Source: an uncultured Winogradskyella sp.
GTDB lineage: Bacteria; Bacteroidota; Bacteroidia; Flavobacteriales; Flavobacteriaceae
Assembly (NCBI RefSeq): GCF_947498345.1
Contig: NZ_CANMJY010000004.1
Coordinates: forward strand, 186,001 to 250,000
Length of the DNA stretch: 64,000 nucleotides
Direction: 5' to 3'
Numbering within the stretch: the stretch's first letter is position 1; each line of letters starts with the position of its first letter. The notes below the pieces were generated by a model, which was not told where the DNA came from, did no database searches, and saw nothing but the letters and a program-made list of their open reading frames with translations. The position numbers and the translations under genes are program-made. This document shows, one piece after another, positions 1 to 9,755 of the stretch.

Positions 1-2
1 TG

Positions 3-233
3 CCAATGTTTGTTATACAAGAATTGGTTCAGATTGTCTTTGGTAGAAATGAAGTTTTTGATTTAAGCTTTACATTTTTCCTTAACAACCTTTATCTTCA
101 TCTTTTTTTGACCTATGTTCTGGATATTAAAGTAAAACGGTTTTTTATTCCTATTACGCTCTTCTGTTTGTTTTGTACTATTTTAAATGGATACAGAGAA
201 TACGATTTAATTACAGAATTTCTAAAGTTTTAA
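3..233 (+). CDS. C-terminal fragment of a membrane protein (5' end outside window)
   Basis: The reading frame is open from the first bases of the window to a TAA at 231-233. A Met codon lies at position 6 but the frame is already open before it, so this is probably the tail of a longer gene. About 75 residues are visible, strongly hydrophobic (for example LYLHLFLTYVL and FFIPITLFCLFCTI), suggesting two membrane helices. I do not recognise the family. A very short native protein starting at position 6 cannot be excluded. Confidence 0.4.
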   Translation, partial: PMFVIQELVQIVFGRNEVFDLSFTFFLNNLYLHLFLTYVLDIKVKRFFIPITLFCLFCTILNGYREYDLITEFLKF

Positions 234-472
234 GTTTATATTTTTTAAGAAAATAATATTGCAGATAAGACCAAAACTTAATGATAATATAATTCTCCGT
301 TTAGTCTTTCATTTTCAAAATTATTCCTCTCTAAATTCCATAGTTTGCAATATGCAAAGATTGTATATTTTTAACTACTGATAACTTGTTAATTACTTTA
401 CTAAAACCATATTTCATTTTTTAAGGTATAGTCTTATATTAGCGTTCTATCTAATTTTTCGTCCTAATTTCT

Positions 473-2332
473 ATGGCAGAACAGACTAACTATACTGAAG
501 CTAATATTCGCTCACTCGATTGGAAAGAGCATATCAGAATGCGACCTGGTATGTATATCGGAAAATTGGGTGATGGCTCGTCTCCAGATGATGGCATTTA
601 TATCCTCCTAAAAGAAGTACTCGACAACTCTATCGACGAGTTTGTAATGGGTGCAGGTAAAACCATTGAAATTTCTATACAAGGAGAGCGTGTTATTGTA
701 CGTGATTATGGTCGAGGTATTCCACTTGGTAAAGTTGTAGATGTAGTGTCTAAGATGAATACTGGTGGAAAGTACGATTCTAAAGCCTTTAAAAAATCTG
801 TTGGTCTTAATGGTGTTGGTACTAAGGCGGTAAATGCATTGTCTAATTACTTTAGAGTAGAATCTACTAGAGATGGTAAATCTGCTTCAGCAGAGTTTGA
901 GCAAGGTAATCTTACTAATGAAGAACTCTTAGATGAAACCAGCAGACGAAAAGGAACTAAGGTAACTTTTATTCCGGACGATAGTATTTTTAAAAATTAT
1001 AAGTACCGTAATGAGTATGTCATAAAAATGCTAAAAAACTATGTATATCTTAATCCAGGATTAACTATAGTTTTTAATGGGGAAAAGTACTTTAGTGAAA
1101 ATGGATTAAAAGACCTCTTATCCGAAAACATAAATGAAACAGACTTGCTATATCCTATAATTCATCTTAGAGGTGATGATATAGAAATAGCACTGACACA
1201 TAGTAAGACGCAGTATAGTGAAGAGTATCATTCGTTTGTAAATGGTCAGAATACAACACAAGGAGGAACGCATCTTGCAGCATTTAGAGAAGGGGTTGTA
1301 AAAACCGTAAGAGAGTTTTATGGAAAAAATTATGATGCTTCAGACATTAGAAAATCCATTGTTTCTGCAATTGCTATAAAAGTTATGGAGCCTGTTTTTG
1401 AAAGTCAGACAAAAACTAAGTTAGGTTCAACAGATATGGGCGGCGATTTGCCAACTGTAAGAACTTATATCAATGACTTTATAAAAACCTATTTAGATAA
1501 TTATCTACATAAAAATCCAGATACGGCAGAAAAGATTCAGCGTAAAATTCTTCAAGCAGAACGTGAGCGTAAGGAATTATCTGGAATTAGAAAGTTAGCT
1601 AAGGATAGGGCTAAAAAAGCAAGCTTACATAATAAGAAATTACGCGATTGTCGTATTCATTTCGGTGATACTAAAAAAGATGGTTATTTAGATACAACTT
1701 TGTTTATTACAGAAGGAGATTCAGCATCAGGAAGTATTACAAAATCAAGAGATGTTAATACGCAGGCGGTTTTCAGTCTAAAAGGAAAACCATTGAACAG
1801 TTATGGATTAAGCAAAAAGATTGTTTACGAAAATGAGGAATTCAATTTACTACAAGCGGCTTTAAATATTGAAGAATCTTTAGAAGATTTAAGATATAAT
1901 AATGTGGTTATTGCTACTGATGCCGATGTAGATGGTATGCATATTCGATTATTGTTAATTACATTCTTTTTACAATTCTTCCCTGAAGTTATAAAAGAAG
2001 GACATTTGTATATACTTCAAACACCATTATTTAGAGTGCGCAATAAAAAGGAAACCATTTATTGTTATTCTGAAGCTGAGCGTATTGAAGCCATAGAAAA
2101 ATTAAAGCCAAAGCCAGAAATTACGCGATTTAAAGGTTTAGGTGAAATCTCACCAGATGAGTTTAAACATTTTATTGGAGAAGATATACGTTTAGACCCT
2201 GTAATGTTAGATAAGGATATGTCTATAGAGGAATTGTTATCCTTTTATATGGGGAAAAACACACCAACAAGACAAGAATTTATTATTGAAAATCTTAAGG
2301 TTGAACTTGATGTCATAGAAGACGCTGTATGA
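473..2332 (+). CDS. parE: DNA topoisomerase IV subunit B (ParE)
   Basis: ATPase subunit of the type IIA topoisomerase that decatenates daughter chromosomes. The 619 residues carry the GHKL ATPase signatures (RPGMYIG at about 24-30, LDNSIDE near 50, GRGIP at 80-84, [10 protein letters not shown] at 111-120), a transducer domain, and a TOPRIM domain with TEGDSASG starting at residue 413 and the metal-binding DADVDG at 483-488. The length and the pairing with parC two genes downstream favour topoisomerase IV over gyrase. The stop overlaps the next start by four bases (ATGA), indicating translational coupling. It heads the operon; an AT-rich 239-base region upstream should hold the promoter, but I found no perfect TAnnTTTG element there. 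Confidence 0.95.
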   Translation: MAEQTNYTEANIRSLDWKEHIRMRPGMYIGKLGDGSSPDDGIYILLKEVLDNSIDEFVMGAGKTIEISIQGERVIVRDYGRGIPLGKVVDVVSKMNTGGKYDSKAFKKSVGLNGVGTKAVNALSNYFRVESTRDGKSASAEFEQGNLTNEELLDETSRRKGTKVTFIPDDSIFKNYKYRNEYVIKMLKNYVYLNPGLTIVFNGEKYFSENGLKDLLSENINETDLLYPIIHLRGDDIEIALTHSKTQYSEEYHSFVNGQNTTQGGTHLAAFREGVVKTVREFYGKNYDASDIRKSIVSAIAIKVMEPVFESQTKTKLGSTDMGGDLPTVRTYINDFIKTYLDNYLHKNPDTAEKIQRKILQAERERKELSGIRKLAKDRAKKASLHNKKLRDCRIHFGDTKKDGYLDTTLFITEGDSASGSITKSRDVNTQAVFSLKGKPLNSYGLSKKIVYENEEFNLLQAALNIEESLEDLRYNNVVIATDADVDGMHIRLLLITFFLQFFPEVIKEGHLYILQTPLFRVRNKKETIYCYSEAERIEAIEKLKPKPEITRFKGLGEISPDEFKHFIGEDIRLDPVMLDKDMSIEELLSFYMGKNTPTRQEFIIENLKVELDVIEDAV

Positions 2333-2808
2333 GAACTGATAATAGAAAGGTGAAGAATACGGTTGTTTCTATCTATTTTATATTGATAGTCTTTGCTATA
2401 CTATTGGTAACGATCTTTAAATCATTTGAATTTTTTACTGATAGTACGTTCTTTATAGCTTTAGGATTGTTTGTCTCATTAGTGCTTTTCCACTCTATTG
2501 CTGGTTATTTTGAATATGATAGTGATGGTGCTAAAATTATAATACTAAATAAAGGACTCATTCTAACAGAATATATCAACTACAGGGAAAATAAGGTAGA
2601 GTTTACAAGGCAACAACTGGTAGGGTTTAAGATAAATAATTATATTATTTATAAGTCTTTGGTGGTTTTAATTAAGACTTATGAAGGAAAAAAAAGAAAA
2701 GAACGCTTTAACGTTACGCTTCTAAAACCAAAGAAGTTAAAATATGTAAAGCAATCACTTAGTAAAACAATAAAAGCAAACAGAAAGCTTAAGCTTAAAC
2801 AAGGATAG
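2329..2808 (+). CDS. Small two-helix membrane protein between parE and parC
   Basis: The 159-residue protein has two N-terminal membrane helices (about residues 10-32 and 38-60) followed by a basic, beta-rich cytoplasmic domain of about 95 residues ending in a Lys-rich tail. The shape resembles small bacterial PH-like membrane proteins, but I can assign no family. It overlaps the parE stop by four bases and its own stop is immediately followed by the parC start, so it must be translated with both topoisomerase subunits. Its role is unknown; the tight placement is the main clue. Confidence 0.8.
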   Translation: MRTDNRKVKNTVVSIYFILIVFAILLVTIFKSFEFFTDSTFFIALGLFVSLVLFHSIAGYFEYDSDGAKIIILNKGLILTEYINYRENKVEFTRQQLVGFKINNYIIYKSLVVLIKTYEGKKRKERFNVTLLKPKKLKYVKQSLSKTIKANRKLKLKQG

Positions 2809-5490
2809 ATGACAGAAGAACATGATGAAATGTTGAATGAAGACAACGGTAACCAGGAAACAATTACAAAGGTTACAGGAATGTATAAAGATTGGTTTTT
2901 AGATTACGCATCTTATGTAATTTTAGAACGTGCTGTACCAGCTATAGAGGATGGTTTTAAGCCAGTACAACGTCGTATTATGCATTCTATGAAGGATCTG
3001 GATGATGGTCGCTATAATAAGGTGGCAAATATTGTAGGGCATACTATGCAGTACCATCCTCATGGAGATGCGAGTATAGCAGACGCTATGGTGCAGATTG
3101 GTCAAAAAGATTTACTGATTGATACCCAAGGGAATTGGGGAAATATATTAACAGGGGATAGAGCAGCAGCATCACGTTATATAGAAGCACGATTATCTAA
3201 ATTTGCTTTAGACGTAGTTTACAATCCAAAGATTACAGAATGGCAGGCTTCTTACGATGGCAGACGAAAAGAGCCTATCAATCTACCAGTAATGTTCCCT
3301 CTGCTTTTAGCCCAAGGTGGAGAGGGTATAGCTGTAGGGTTGTCTACTAAGATTTTGCCTCATAACTTTATTGAGCTTATTGACGCATCTGTAAAACATT
3401 TAAAAGGAAAACGATTTACGATATATCCAGATTTCCCTACAGCAGGTATTGCAGATATAACCAACTATAACGATGGTCTGCGTGGTGGCAAAGTAAGGGT
3501 TAGAGCAAAGATTGCCCAAAAAGATAAGAATACGCTCACTATTACTGAAATTCCTTTTGGGACTACAACATCTTCATTAATTGATTCAATTTTAAAAGCC
3601 AATGATAAAGGTAAAATAAAGATCAAAAAGATTGAAGATAATACAGCTGCCGAAGTAGAGATATTAATTCACTTGCCATCAGGATTATCACCAGATAAAA
3701 CCATTGATGCTTTGTATGCCTTTACTAATTGTGAAACGTCAATTTCGCCATTAGGTTGTGTTATTGAGGATAACAAACCATTTTTTGTAGGTGTTTCAGA
3801 AATGTTGCGTCGTTCTACGGATAATACAGTTCAGCTTTTAAAGCAAGAGTTAGAAATAAAACTAGGCGAGTTTGAAGAACAATGGCATTTTGCTTCACTT
3901 GAACGCATTTTTATTGAGAACAGAATTTATCGCGACATAGAAGAGGAAGAAACCTGGGAAGGTGTCATTAAGGCTATTGATAAGGGACTTCAACCTTATG
4001 TTAAACACTTGAAGCGTAAAGTTACTGAAGATGATATTGCTAGACTAACTGAGATAAGGATTAAGCGTATTTCAAAATTCGATATAGATAAGGCGCAACA
4101 AAAGATAGATGCTTTAGAAGATCAAATCGCAGAAGTTAAGCACCATCTTGCCAATCTTATTGCATATGCTATTGCATATTTTGAAAGACTTAAAAAAGAT
4201 TATGGTGAAGGTAAAGAGCGTAACACCGAGCTTCGCGTTTTTGAAGATGTTGACGCTACTAAAGTGGTTATCCGAAATACGAAACTTTATGTCAATAGAG
4301 AAGAAGGTTTTATCGGAACATCATTACGTAGAGATGAATATGTTTGTGATTGTAGCGATATAGATGATATTATTGTTTTTACCAAAGAGGGTAAAATGAT
4401 GGTGACTAAAGTAGATTCTAAAACTTTTATCGGCAAGAATATTATCCATGTGGCCGTATTTAAGAAAAAGGATAAGCGTACTATTTACAACATGATTTAC
4501 CGTGATGGTAAAGGCGGTCCTTCTTATGTAAAACGTTTTGCTGTTACTAGTATAACACGCGATAGAGAATACGATTTAACCAATGGAAACAAAAACTCTG
4601 TTGTATGGTATTTCTCTGCAAATCCTAATGGTGAAGCCGAAGTGGTTACTATATTGTTGCGTCAGGTCGGAAGTATTAAAAAACTAAAATGGGACCTCGA
4701 TTTTGCTGATATTATTATAAAAGGTAGATCGTCAAAAGGAAATTTGGTTACAAAATATTCTGTAAAACGTATAGAGCTTAAAGAAAAGGGCGTGTCTACT
4801 TTAAAGCCTCGTAAAATCTGGTTTGATGATGCTGTACAGCGACTTAATGTTGATGAACGCGGAGAATTAATTGGTGAATTTAGAGGGGAAGACCGACTTT
4901 TGGTTATTACACAATCTGGTGTCGCAAAAACTATTATACCAGAATTGACCACACATTTTGACAGTGATATGATTGTGCTAGAAAAATGGGTGCCTAAGAA
5001 ACCTATTTCTGCAATTTATTTCGATGGTGAAAAGGAACGTTACTACGTGAAACGCTTTTTAATTGAACAAGAAGGAAAAGAGGAGTCCTTTATTTCGGAC
5101 CATCCAGACTCGCAATTAGAAATCGTTTCTACACATTGGCGACCAATGGCAGAAGTGGAGTTTACTAAAGAGCGAGGCAAAGACCGAAAGCCAAACATGG
5201 TGGTTGATCTTGAAGCATTTATAGCTATTAAAGGAATTAACGCGTTAGGTAACCAATTAACCAAAGATAAAATCAATCAAGTTAGTTTATTAGATCCATT
5301 GCCATATGAAGCGCCAGAAGAAGTCCATGCTGACGAATTAGAAGTAGTGGGCGAACAAACAGTTTCTGTAGATTTAGAAGTCTCTAAAGATTCCGGGCAA
5401 GAGGAAAAGCCAAACGAAAATACTTCGTTAAACAATGATGATGAGGAGGATTTGGATATTGATGATAAAGGTCAGGTGACTTTATTTTAA
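2809..5490 (+). CDS. parC: DNA topoisomerase IV subunit A (ParC)
   Basis: Breakage-reunion subunit that forms the covalent 5'-phosphotyrosyl bond with DNA. The catalytic tyrosine is Y124 in AAASRYIEARLS. The N-terminal winged-helix/tower region (about 20-480) is followed by a beta-pinwheel C-terminal domain (about 490-830) and an acidic tail rich in D and E. In the quinolone-determining loop HPHGDASIAD (83-92) the position matching E. coli ParC Ser80 is Ala88, while an acidic residue (D92) is kept at the Glu84 position. The gene starts directly after the stop of the small membrane protein. At 893 residues it has a normal length for the phylum. Confidence 0.95.
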   Translation: MTEEHDEMLNEDNGNQETITKVTGMYKDWFLDYASYVILERAVPAIEDGFKPVQRRIMHSMKDLDDGRYNKVANIVGHTMQYHPHGDASIADAMVQIGQKDLLIDTQGNWGNILTGDRAAASRYIEARLSKFALDVVYNPKITEWQASYDGRRKEPINLPVMFPLLLAQGGEGIAVGLSTKILPHNFIELIDASVKHLKGKRFTIYPDFPTAGIADITNYNDGLRGGKVRVRAKIAQKDKNTLTITEIPFGTTTSSLIDSILKANDKGKIKIKKIEDNTAAEVEILIHLPSGLSPDKTIDALYAFTNCETSISPLGCVIEDNKPFFVGVSEMLRRSTDNTVQLLKQELEIKLGEFEEQWHFASLERIFIENRIYRDIEEEETWEGVIKAIDKGLQPYVKHLKRKVTEDDIARLTEIRIKRISKFDIDKAQQKIDALEDQIAEVKHHLANLIAYAIAYFERLKKDYGEGKERNTELRVFEDVDATKVVIRNTKLYVNREEGFIGTSLRRDEYVCDCSDIDDIIVFTKEGKMMVTKVDSKTFIGKNIIHVAVFKKKDKRTIYNMIYRDGKGGPSYVKRFAVTSITRDREYDLTNGNKNSVVWYFSANPNGEAEVVTILLRQVGSIKKLKWDLDFADIIIKGRSSKGNLVTKYSVKRIELKEKGVSTLKPRKIWFDDAVQRLNVDERGELIGEFRGEDRLLVITQSGVAKTIIPELTTHFDSDMIVLEKWVPKKPISAIYFDGEKERYYVKRFLIEQEGKEESFISDHPDSQLEIVSTHWRPMAEVEFTKERGKDRKPNMVVDLEAFIAIKGINALGNQLTKDKINQVSLLDPLPYEAPEEVHADELEVVGEQTVSVDLEVSKDSGQEEKPNENTSLNNDDEEDLDIDDKGQVTLF

Positions 5491-5563
5491 TAAACTTTTG
5501 TTAATTGCATACTTCAATAAGTAATTGGTCGTTAATAAAAGTACACCATCACACTTTATCTAA

Positions 5564-6001
5564 ATGAAACATTACTTTATTGTTGTAATAGCTTTATTGC
5601 TACCATTTTTTAGCTTTTCACAAGAATGGATTACCGATTTTGATGAAGCCAAATCTTCAGCAAAAGAAAATAACAAGAAAATTATATTAGTTTTTCAAGG
5701 ATCTGATTGGTGCGCTCCATGTATTAAATTAGACAAAGAAATTTGGCATACAGATGAGTTTATAAGCTATGCTAAAGAGCACTTTGTGATGCTTAAAGCA
5801 GATTTTCCTAAACGAAAAAAAAATGCTCTAAGCGAAACACAACAAAAACATAATGACAAACTGGCTGAGGTTTATAATAGAAATGGCTATTTCCCTTATG
5901 TTGTTGTTATGGATGCAAATGGTAATGTATTGGGAAGTACAGGGTATAAAAAGACGACTCCAAAAGTGTATATAGATATTTTAGAATCTTTTAAAAACTA
6001 A
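5564..6001 (+). CDS. Exported thioredoxin-like protein (CxxC)
   Basis: A 145-residue periplasmic thioredoxin-fold protein. Residues 1-19 form a signal peptide ending FSFSQ, and the redox motif WCAPC is at 49-53. The order of the remaining elements, including the conserved proline region before VVVMDANGNVLGS, fits the thioredoxin_7/DsbD-gamma-like group. It ends four bases before the ApbE start, so the two are cotranscribed. In this setting a thiol-disulphide or redox-partner role for the exported flavinylation module downstream is likely, but the substrate is unknown. Confidence 0.85.
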   Translation: MKHYFIVVIALLLPFFSFSQEWITDFDEAKSSAKENNKKIILVFQGSDWCAPCIKLDKEIWHTDEFISYAKEHFVMLKADFPKRKKNALSETQQKHNDKLAEVYNRNGYFPYVVVMDANGNVLGSTGYKKTTPKVYIDILESFKN

Positions 6002-6005
6002 AAAC

Positions 6006-6992
6006 TTGAAAAAGACAGCCATACTTATTTTTATACTTTTTTTTAGTATATCAGTTTCTGCTCAAGTAACTCACAAACGTATATTAAAACTCATGGGCAG
6101 CCGTTTTGATATTACAATAATTGCTAAAGACTCATTAGTTGCAAATGCGTATATCGATACGGCTGTTGCTGAAATTACAAGAATAGAGAAGTTGATTTCT
6201 TCATGGGACTCTAGTTCGCAAACATCTAATATTAATAGAAATGCTGGTATTAAGGCCGTAAAAGTAGATAAAGAACTTTTTGATCTTATAGAACGTTCTA
6301 TAGCTATCTCAAAGCTAACAGATGGTGCGTTTGATATCTCATATGCTTCTATGGATAAAATATGGAAGTTTGATGGAAGTATGAAAAAGATGCCTGAAGA
6401 TTCTGATATAAAAGCTTCTGTGGAGAAAGTAGATTATAATAATGTCATTCTTAATGCTTCAGATAAATCTGTTTTTCTAAAACACAAAGGAATGAAAATT
6501 GGTTTTGGAGCTATAGGTAAAGGCTATGCTGCAGATAAAGCAAAAGCATTACTTATAAAAAAAGGTGCCGTTTCTGGCATTATTAATGCCTCTGGAGATA
6601 TGAATACTTGGGGAAGGCAAACCAATGGTGAGGAATGGAAAGTGGCAATAACAAATCCTTTAAACAAATCTAAAGCCTTTGCAATATTACCTATAACTAA
6701 TGGATCAGTGGTAACATCTGGTAACTATGAAAAACATGTTATGTTTGACGGTAAGCGCTATTCGCATATCATAGATCCCAGAACAGGTTACCCGTCCACT
6801 GGGATTATTAGTGTTACTGTATTTGCCCCTAAAGCTGAATTGGCTGATGCTTTGGCTACCTCAGTTTTTGTTATGGGTAAAGACGTTGGATTAAATAGAA
6901 TAAACCAATTACCAAATATAGAATGTATAATTATTGATGATGACGGTAATATTTTCACATCTCATAATATAAAAATTAATTCAGATGACTAA
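6006..6992 (+). CDS. apbE: FAD:protein FMN transferase (ApbE family)
   Basis: ApbE enzymes split FAD and attach FMN through a phosphoester to Thr or Ser of exported proteins. The 328-residue product has a type I signal peptide (cleavage after SVSA), GAFDISY around residue 115, GAIGKGYAADKA near 167-178, NASGDMNTWG, and the SGNYEKH/HIIDPRTGYP block near 240-263, all family hallmarks. The start is TTG at 6006, the only start that preserves the signal peptide. It overlaps the following DUF4266 gene by eight bases. Position between a thioredoxin-like protein and DUF4266/DUF3570 proteins indicates that one of these neighbours is its substrate. Confidence 0.92.
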   Translation: MKKTAILIFILFFSISVSAQVTHKRILKLMGSRFDITIIAKDSLVANAYIDTAVAEITRIEKLISSWDSSSQTSNINRNAGIKAVKVDKELFDLIERSIAISKLTDGAFDISYASMDKIWKFDGSMKKMPEDSDIKASVEKVDYNNVILNASDKSVFLKHKGMKIGFGAIGKGYAADKAKALLIKKGAVSGIINASGDMNTWGRQTNGEEWKVAITNPLNKSKAFAILPITNGSVVTSGNYEKHVMFDGKRYSHIIDPRTGYPSTGIISVTVFAPKAELADALATSVFVMGKDVGLNRINQLPNIECIIIDDDGNIFTSHNIKINSDD

Positions 6993-7197
6993 AAAATGTA
7001 TAATATTAATAATGTGTGTTCTATTCTTAACATCTTGCACTGTAGTAAAAGAGTATGAAAAAGTAAATCTGAATGATCCGGATATGATTTTGACTGCTAA
7101 AAAATCAGATAGAAACATTTCTACTTTCCATTCCTATAGAGAGGCTGCAGTAGGTGCAAATGGTGGTAAAACTGGTGGTGGTTGTGGTTGTAACTAA
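6985..7197 (+). CDS. DUF4266 small lipoprotein
   Basis: A 70-residue lipoprotein with lipobox LTSC at 15-18. The mature part has the DPDM motif and ends in a Gly/Cys-rich tail (GGKTGGGCGCN) characteristic of DUF4266. The two tail cysteines could bind metal or form a redox disulphide; this is inference. The gene starts inside the apbE 3' end (eight-base overlap), so the products are made together. DUF4266 with DUF3570, ApbE and a thioredoxin is a recurrent Bacteroidota arrangement tied to extracytosolic flavinylation. Confidence 0.85.
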   Translation: MTKKCIILIMCVLFLTSCTVVKEYEKVNLNDPDMILTAKKSDRNISTFHSYREAAVGANGGKTGGGCGCN

Positions 7198-7213
7198 AAT
7201 TAGATAAAGAGAT

Positions 7214-8527
7214 TTGAAAGTATTAAGTTTAGTTGTAGCTATAATATCAGTGCAGTTTGTTTTAGGGCAATCTCAAGATTCAACACAAGTTTATAAAAAG
7301 AGAGTTTTAGAAACTTCAGAAATTGATTTTCTTACCAGCTATTACTCGCAAGATGGTGATAATGCTGCAGTTAGTGGTGGAATAGGAACCGAAGAACTAA
7401 CAGATGTTACCGCAGCTTTTATTGTATCTATTCCATTGAACGACGATGATGTTTTAACTATTGATGCAGGAATCTCAGCTTATACTTCGGCCTCTTCAAG
7501 TAATGTAGATCCTTTTGATGGTGGTAATTCAGCGGATCCATTTGTTAGTAGTTCTGGTGCGTCTCAATCTGATCTATGGGGAAATATTACTGGTGTTTAT
7601 AGCCATAGCTCTGATGATAGAAATGATATATGGACAGCTAAATTATCTGTATCTTCTGAGTATGATTATTTTTCAGCAGGTGCAGGAGGGAGTTATACTA
7701 AATTATTTAATGAGAAAAATTCAGAGCTTACTGTAAGCGCTAATATTTTTATAGATACATGGAGTGCTATTTATCCGACTGAATTAAGGCCGTTTGCCGA
7801 AGGAGGTAATGGATTAAACAACTCATTGTTTGCTCAAAATACAATAACAGGGAACACAAATTACAATCCTGATTTTAAAGAATTTAAAGATGAAGGGAGA
7901 AATTCATATGCTATTGGTTTGGGCTTTTCACAAATACTATCCAAAAGAGTTCAAGGTGCTTTATTATTTGATGTAATAAAGCAAGATGGACTTTTATCTA
8001 CACCTTTTCAACGCGTGTATTTTAGAGATGTGGCAGACTCATTTATAGATAACTTTCATTTAGCAGATGATATAGAGCGACTTCCGGACTCCAGATTAAA
8101 AATAGCTTTAGGAGGTAGACTAAATTATTATATAAATGAAACCTTTGTATTAAGAACGTTTTACAGGTATTACACTGATGATTGGGGAATTAAATCGCAT
8201 ACAGCGAGTGTAGAGTTACCAATAAAATTAGGAAATAAATTTACATTATATCCTTCTTATAGGTTTTATAATCAAACAGCGGCAGATTATTTTGCCGAAT
8301 ACGAAGCACATCTTTCAACCAGTGATTATTATACTTCAGATTTTGACTTGTCTAAATACAGTGCAAATCAATTTAGTTTTGGATTAACTTATACTGACAT
8401 TTTTACCAAACTCCATATTTGGAAAATTGGATTAAAAAGTATTGACTTAAAATATACGTATTACGATAGGGATAACACTTTGAGTTCGAGTATAATTTCA
8501 GCGGGATTTAAATTTGTAATGGACTAA
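7214..8527 (+). CDS. DUF3570 outer-membrane beta-barrel-like protein
   Basis: A 437-residue exported protein; signal peptide 1-18 (ends FVLGQ). The body is rich in alternating aromatic beta-strands and ends in a hydrophobic strand (ISAGFKFVMD), consistent with an outer-membrane barrel. It belongs to the DUF3570 group by its setting and overall pattern. Residues 112-117 read SSSGAS, close to the SGA[ST] sites flavinylated by ApbE in NqrC/RnfG. The start is TTG at 7214; no ATG alternative keeps the signal peptide. Last gene of the thioredoxin-apbE-DUF4266-DUF3570 operon, ending eight bases from the convergent TerC gene. Confidence 0.85.
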   Translation: MKVLSLVVAIISVQFVLGQSQDSTQVYKKRVLETSEIDFLTSYYSQDGDNAAVSGGIGTEELTDVTAAFIVSIPLNDDDVLTIDAGISAYTSASSSNVDPFDGGNSADPFVSSSGASQSDLWGNITGVYSHSSDDRNDIWTAKLSVSSEYDYFSAGAGGSYTKLFNEKNSELTVSANIFIDTWSAIYPTELRPFAEGGNGLNNSLFAQNTITGNTNYNPDFKEFKDEGRNSYAIGLGFSQILSKRVQGALLFDVIKQDGLLSTPFQRVYFRDVADSFIDNFHLADDIERLPDSRLKIALGGRLNYYINETFVLRTFYRYYTDDWGIKSHTASVELPIKLGNKFTLYPSYRFYNQTAADYFAEYEAHLSTSDYYTSDFDLSKYSANQFSFGLTYTDIFTKLHIWKIGLKSIDLKYTYYDRDNTLSSSIISAGFKFVMD

Positions 8528-8534
8528 ATTGAGG

Positions 8535-9320
8535 TTACTTTATTTTCCTGGTTCTATGATTCAAAAACTCTACAAACAATGAGAATGCTATTGCAAAATA
8601 CAAATAGCCTTTAGGGATAGCACCTACTGATTTTCCAAAGAATTCTGTGTGCGATAAGTGGGCAGCTTCAGTAATAAGCATAAAACCTATGAGAATTAAA
8701 AAGGCTAAACCTAAGATTTGCATGCTCGGATTACGGTCTATAAACTTACGTATGGGGTTGGCAAAACCAATCATAACTGCAATAGAAATCATAACTGCAA
8801 TAATCATAAGCACCAGCGTATAATTATGGTTAGGGTGTAAACCATTAGTCATTCCAACAGCTGTAAGGATAGAATCTACTGAGAAAATGAAATCAATGAT
8901 TAAAATTTGAGTAATCGCTTGGGATAATGATTTTATAACTTTAGATTTTATACCCTCTTCGTCATGAGATGGACTTTCTACTTTTTCTCTTATTTCAGAT
9001 GTACTTTTATAAATCAAAAACAAACCGCCAGTAAATAGAATAATTGCCTGCCAACTAATAGCAATTTTTAACCAGTTAGACTCTAAGGCATAGAAAGGTT
9101 CACTTAATCCTATTAAAAAGGAAACAAAAAACAAAAGAACAATACGTTGTACCATAGCTAGCACCAGACCAATATTGGTAGCTTTGCTTCGTTGCTTTTC
9201 AGGAAGTTTATTTGCAGCAATAGATATAAATACAATATTATCGATACCAAGAATGATCTCTAAAAACGTTAGCGTAATCAATGCTATTATAGCGTCAGAG
9301 GTCAATAGAAAGTCTAACAT
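8535..9320 (-). CDS. TerC/YkoY family integral membrane protein
   Basis: A 261-residue polytopic inner-membrane protein with about seven helices. The two family acidic motifs are present: EIILGIDNIVF near the N-terminus and IDFIFSVDSILTAVGM in the middle. TerC-family proteins are linked to metal-ion (notably manganese) efflux and loading of exported metalloproteins; tellurium resistance is a historical label. It is the downstream member of a minus-strand pair with the small lipoprotein gene, five bases away. Which metal it moves cannot be read from the sequence. Confidence 0.88.
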   Translation of the reverse strand: MLDFLLTSDAIIALITLTFLEIILGIDNIVFISIAANKLPEKQRSKATNIGLVLAMVQRIVLLFFVSFLIGLSEPFYALESNWLKIAISWQAIILFTGGLFLIYKSTSEIREKVESPSHDEEGIKSKVIKSLSQAITQILIIDFIFSVDSILTAVGMTNGLHPNHNYTLVLMIIAVMISIAVMIGFANPIRKFIDRNPSMQILGLAFLILIGFMLITEAAHLSHTEFFGKSVGAIPKGYLYFAIAFSLFVEFLNHRTRKIK

Positions 9321-9325
9321 GGTAT

Positions 9326-9715
9326 TCAGTTTATCTTATAAGCCACACCTTTTTCTATTCGTTGTGGTCGATTTGGTTTATTTACTACTAGTTTATATTC
9401 AAAAGTATAAGACGATGTGCCACTAGTTGATAATATTTTCATATGTATAGCATCTTTTTCGGCATTGGTTTTTGGGTTTAATTTCTTAAGAATAAACTCG
9501 CAGTCATTTATCCAGCGTACTGTAGATGTATCAATGTTATTTTCGTAATAATCAATATTTAAAGTTTCTGTACGGATAAATCGCCCAGTTTTTTTAACAC
9601 CGTTTATGGTGTAATCAAACTCAAATTCACCAGTTTTAAACGCGTTGCAGTTCCGCTCTGTGTCATAGCAACTAAATACTGTTATTAGTAGTAAAAGTGA
9701 AAAAAAACGTCTCAT
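9326..9715 (-). CDS. Small conserved flavobacterial lipoprotein
   Basis: A 129-residue lipoprotein with lipobox VFSC (13-16), followed by a short Cys-containing stretch (YDTERNC) and a beta-rich domain. The conserved segments are FKTGEFEF, RTETLNIDYYEN and a central DCEF. As I recall, database relatives have carried the name 'DNA topoisomerase IV'; nothing in this sequence supports that. It precedes the TerC gene with a five-base gap, so they probably share a transcript. Function unknown. Confidence 0.75.
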   Translation of the reverse strand: MRRFFSLLLLITVFSCYDTERNCNAFKTGEFEFDYTINGVKKTGRFIRTETLNIDYYENNIDTSTVRWINDCEFILKKLNPKTNAEKDAIHMKILSTSGTSSYTFEYKLVVNKPNRPQRIEKGVAYKIN

Positions 9716-9755
9716 TCTTAGCCTTTGTGCAAAGATAATGAATACTCAAATTAAA

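Noticed and set aside
234..472. Search for a tRNA or small RNA before parE
   Set aside because: Only AT-rich sequence; no cloverleaf, TTCGA-type arm or stable hairpin found.
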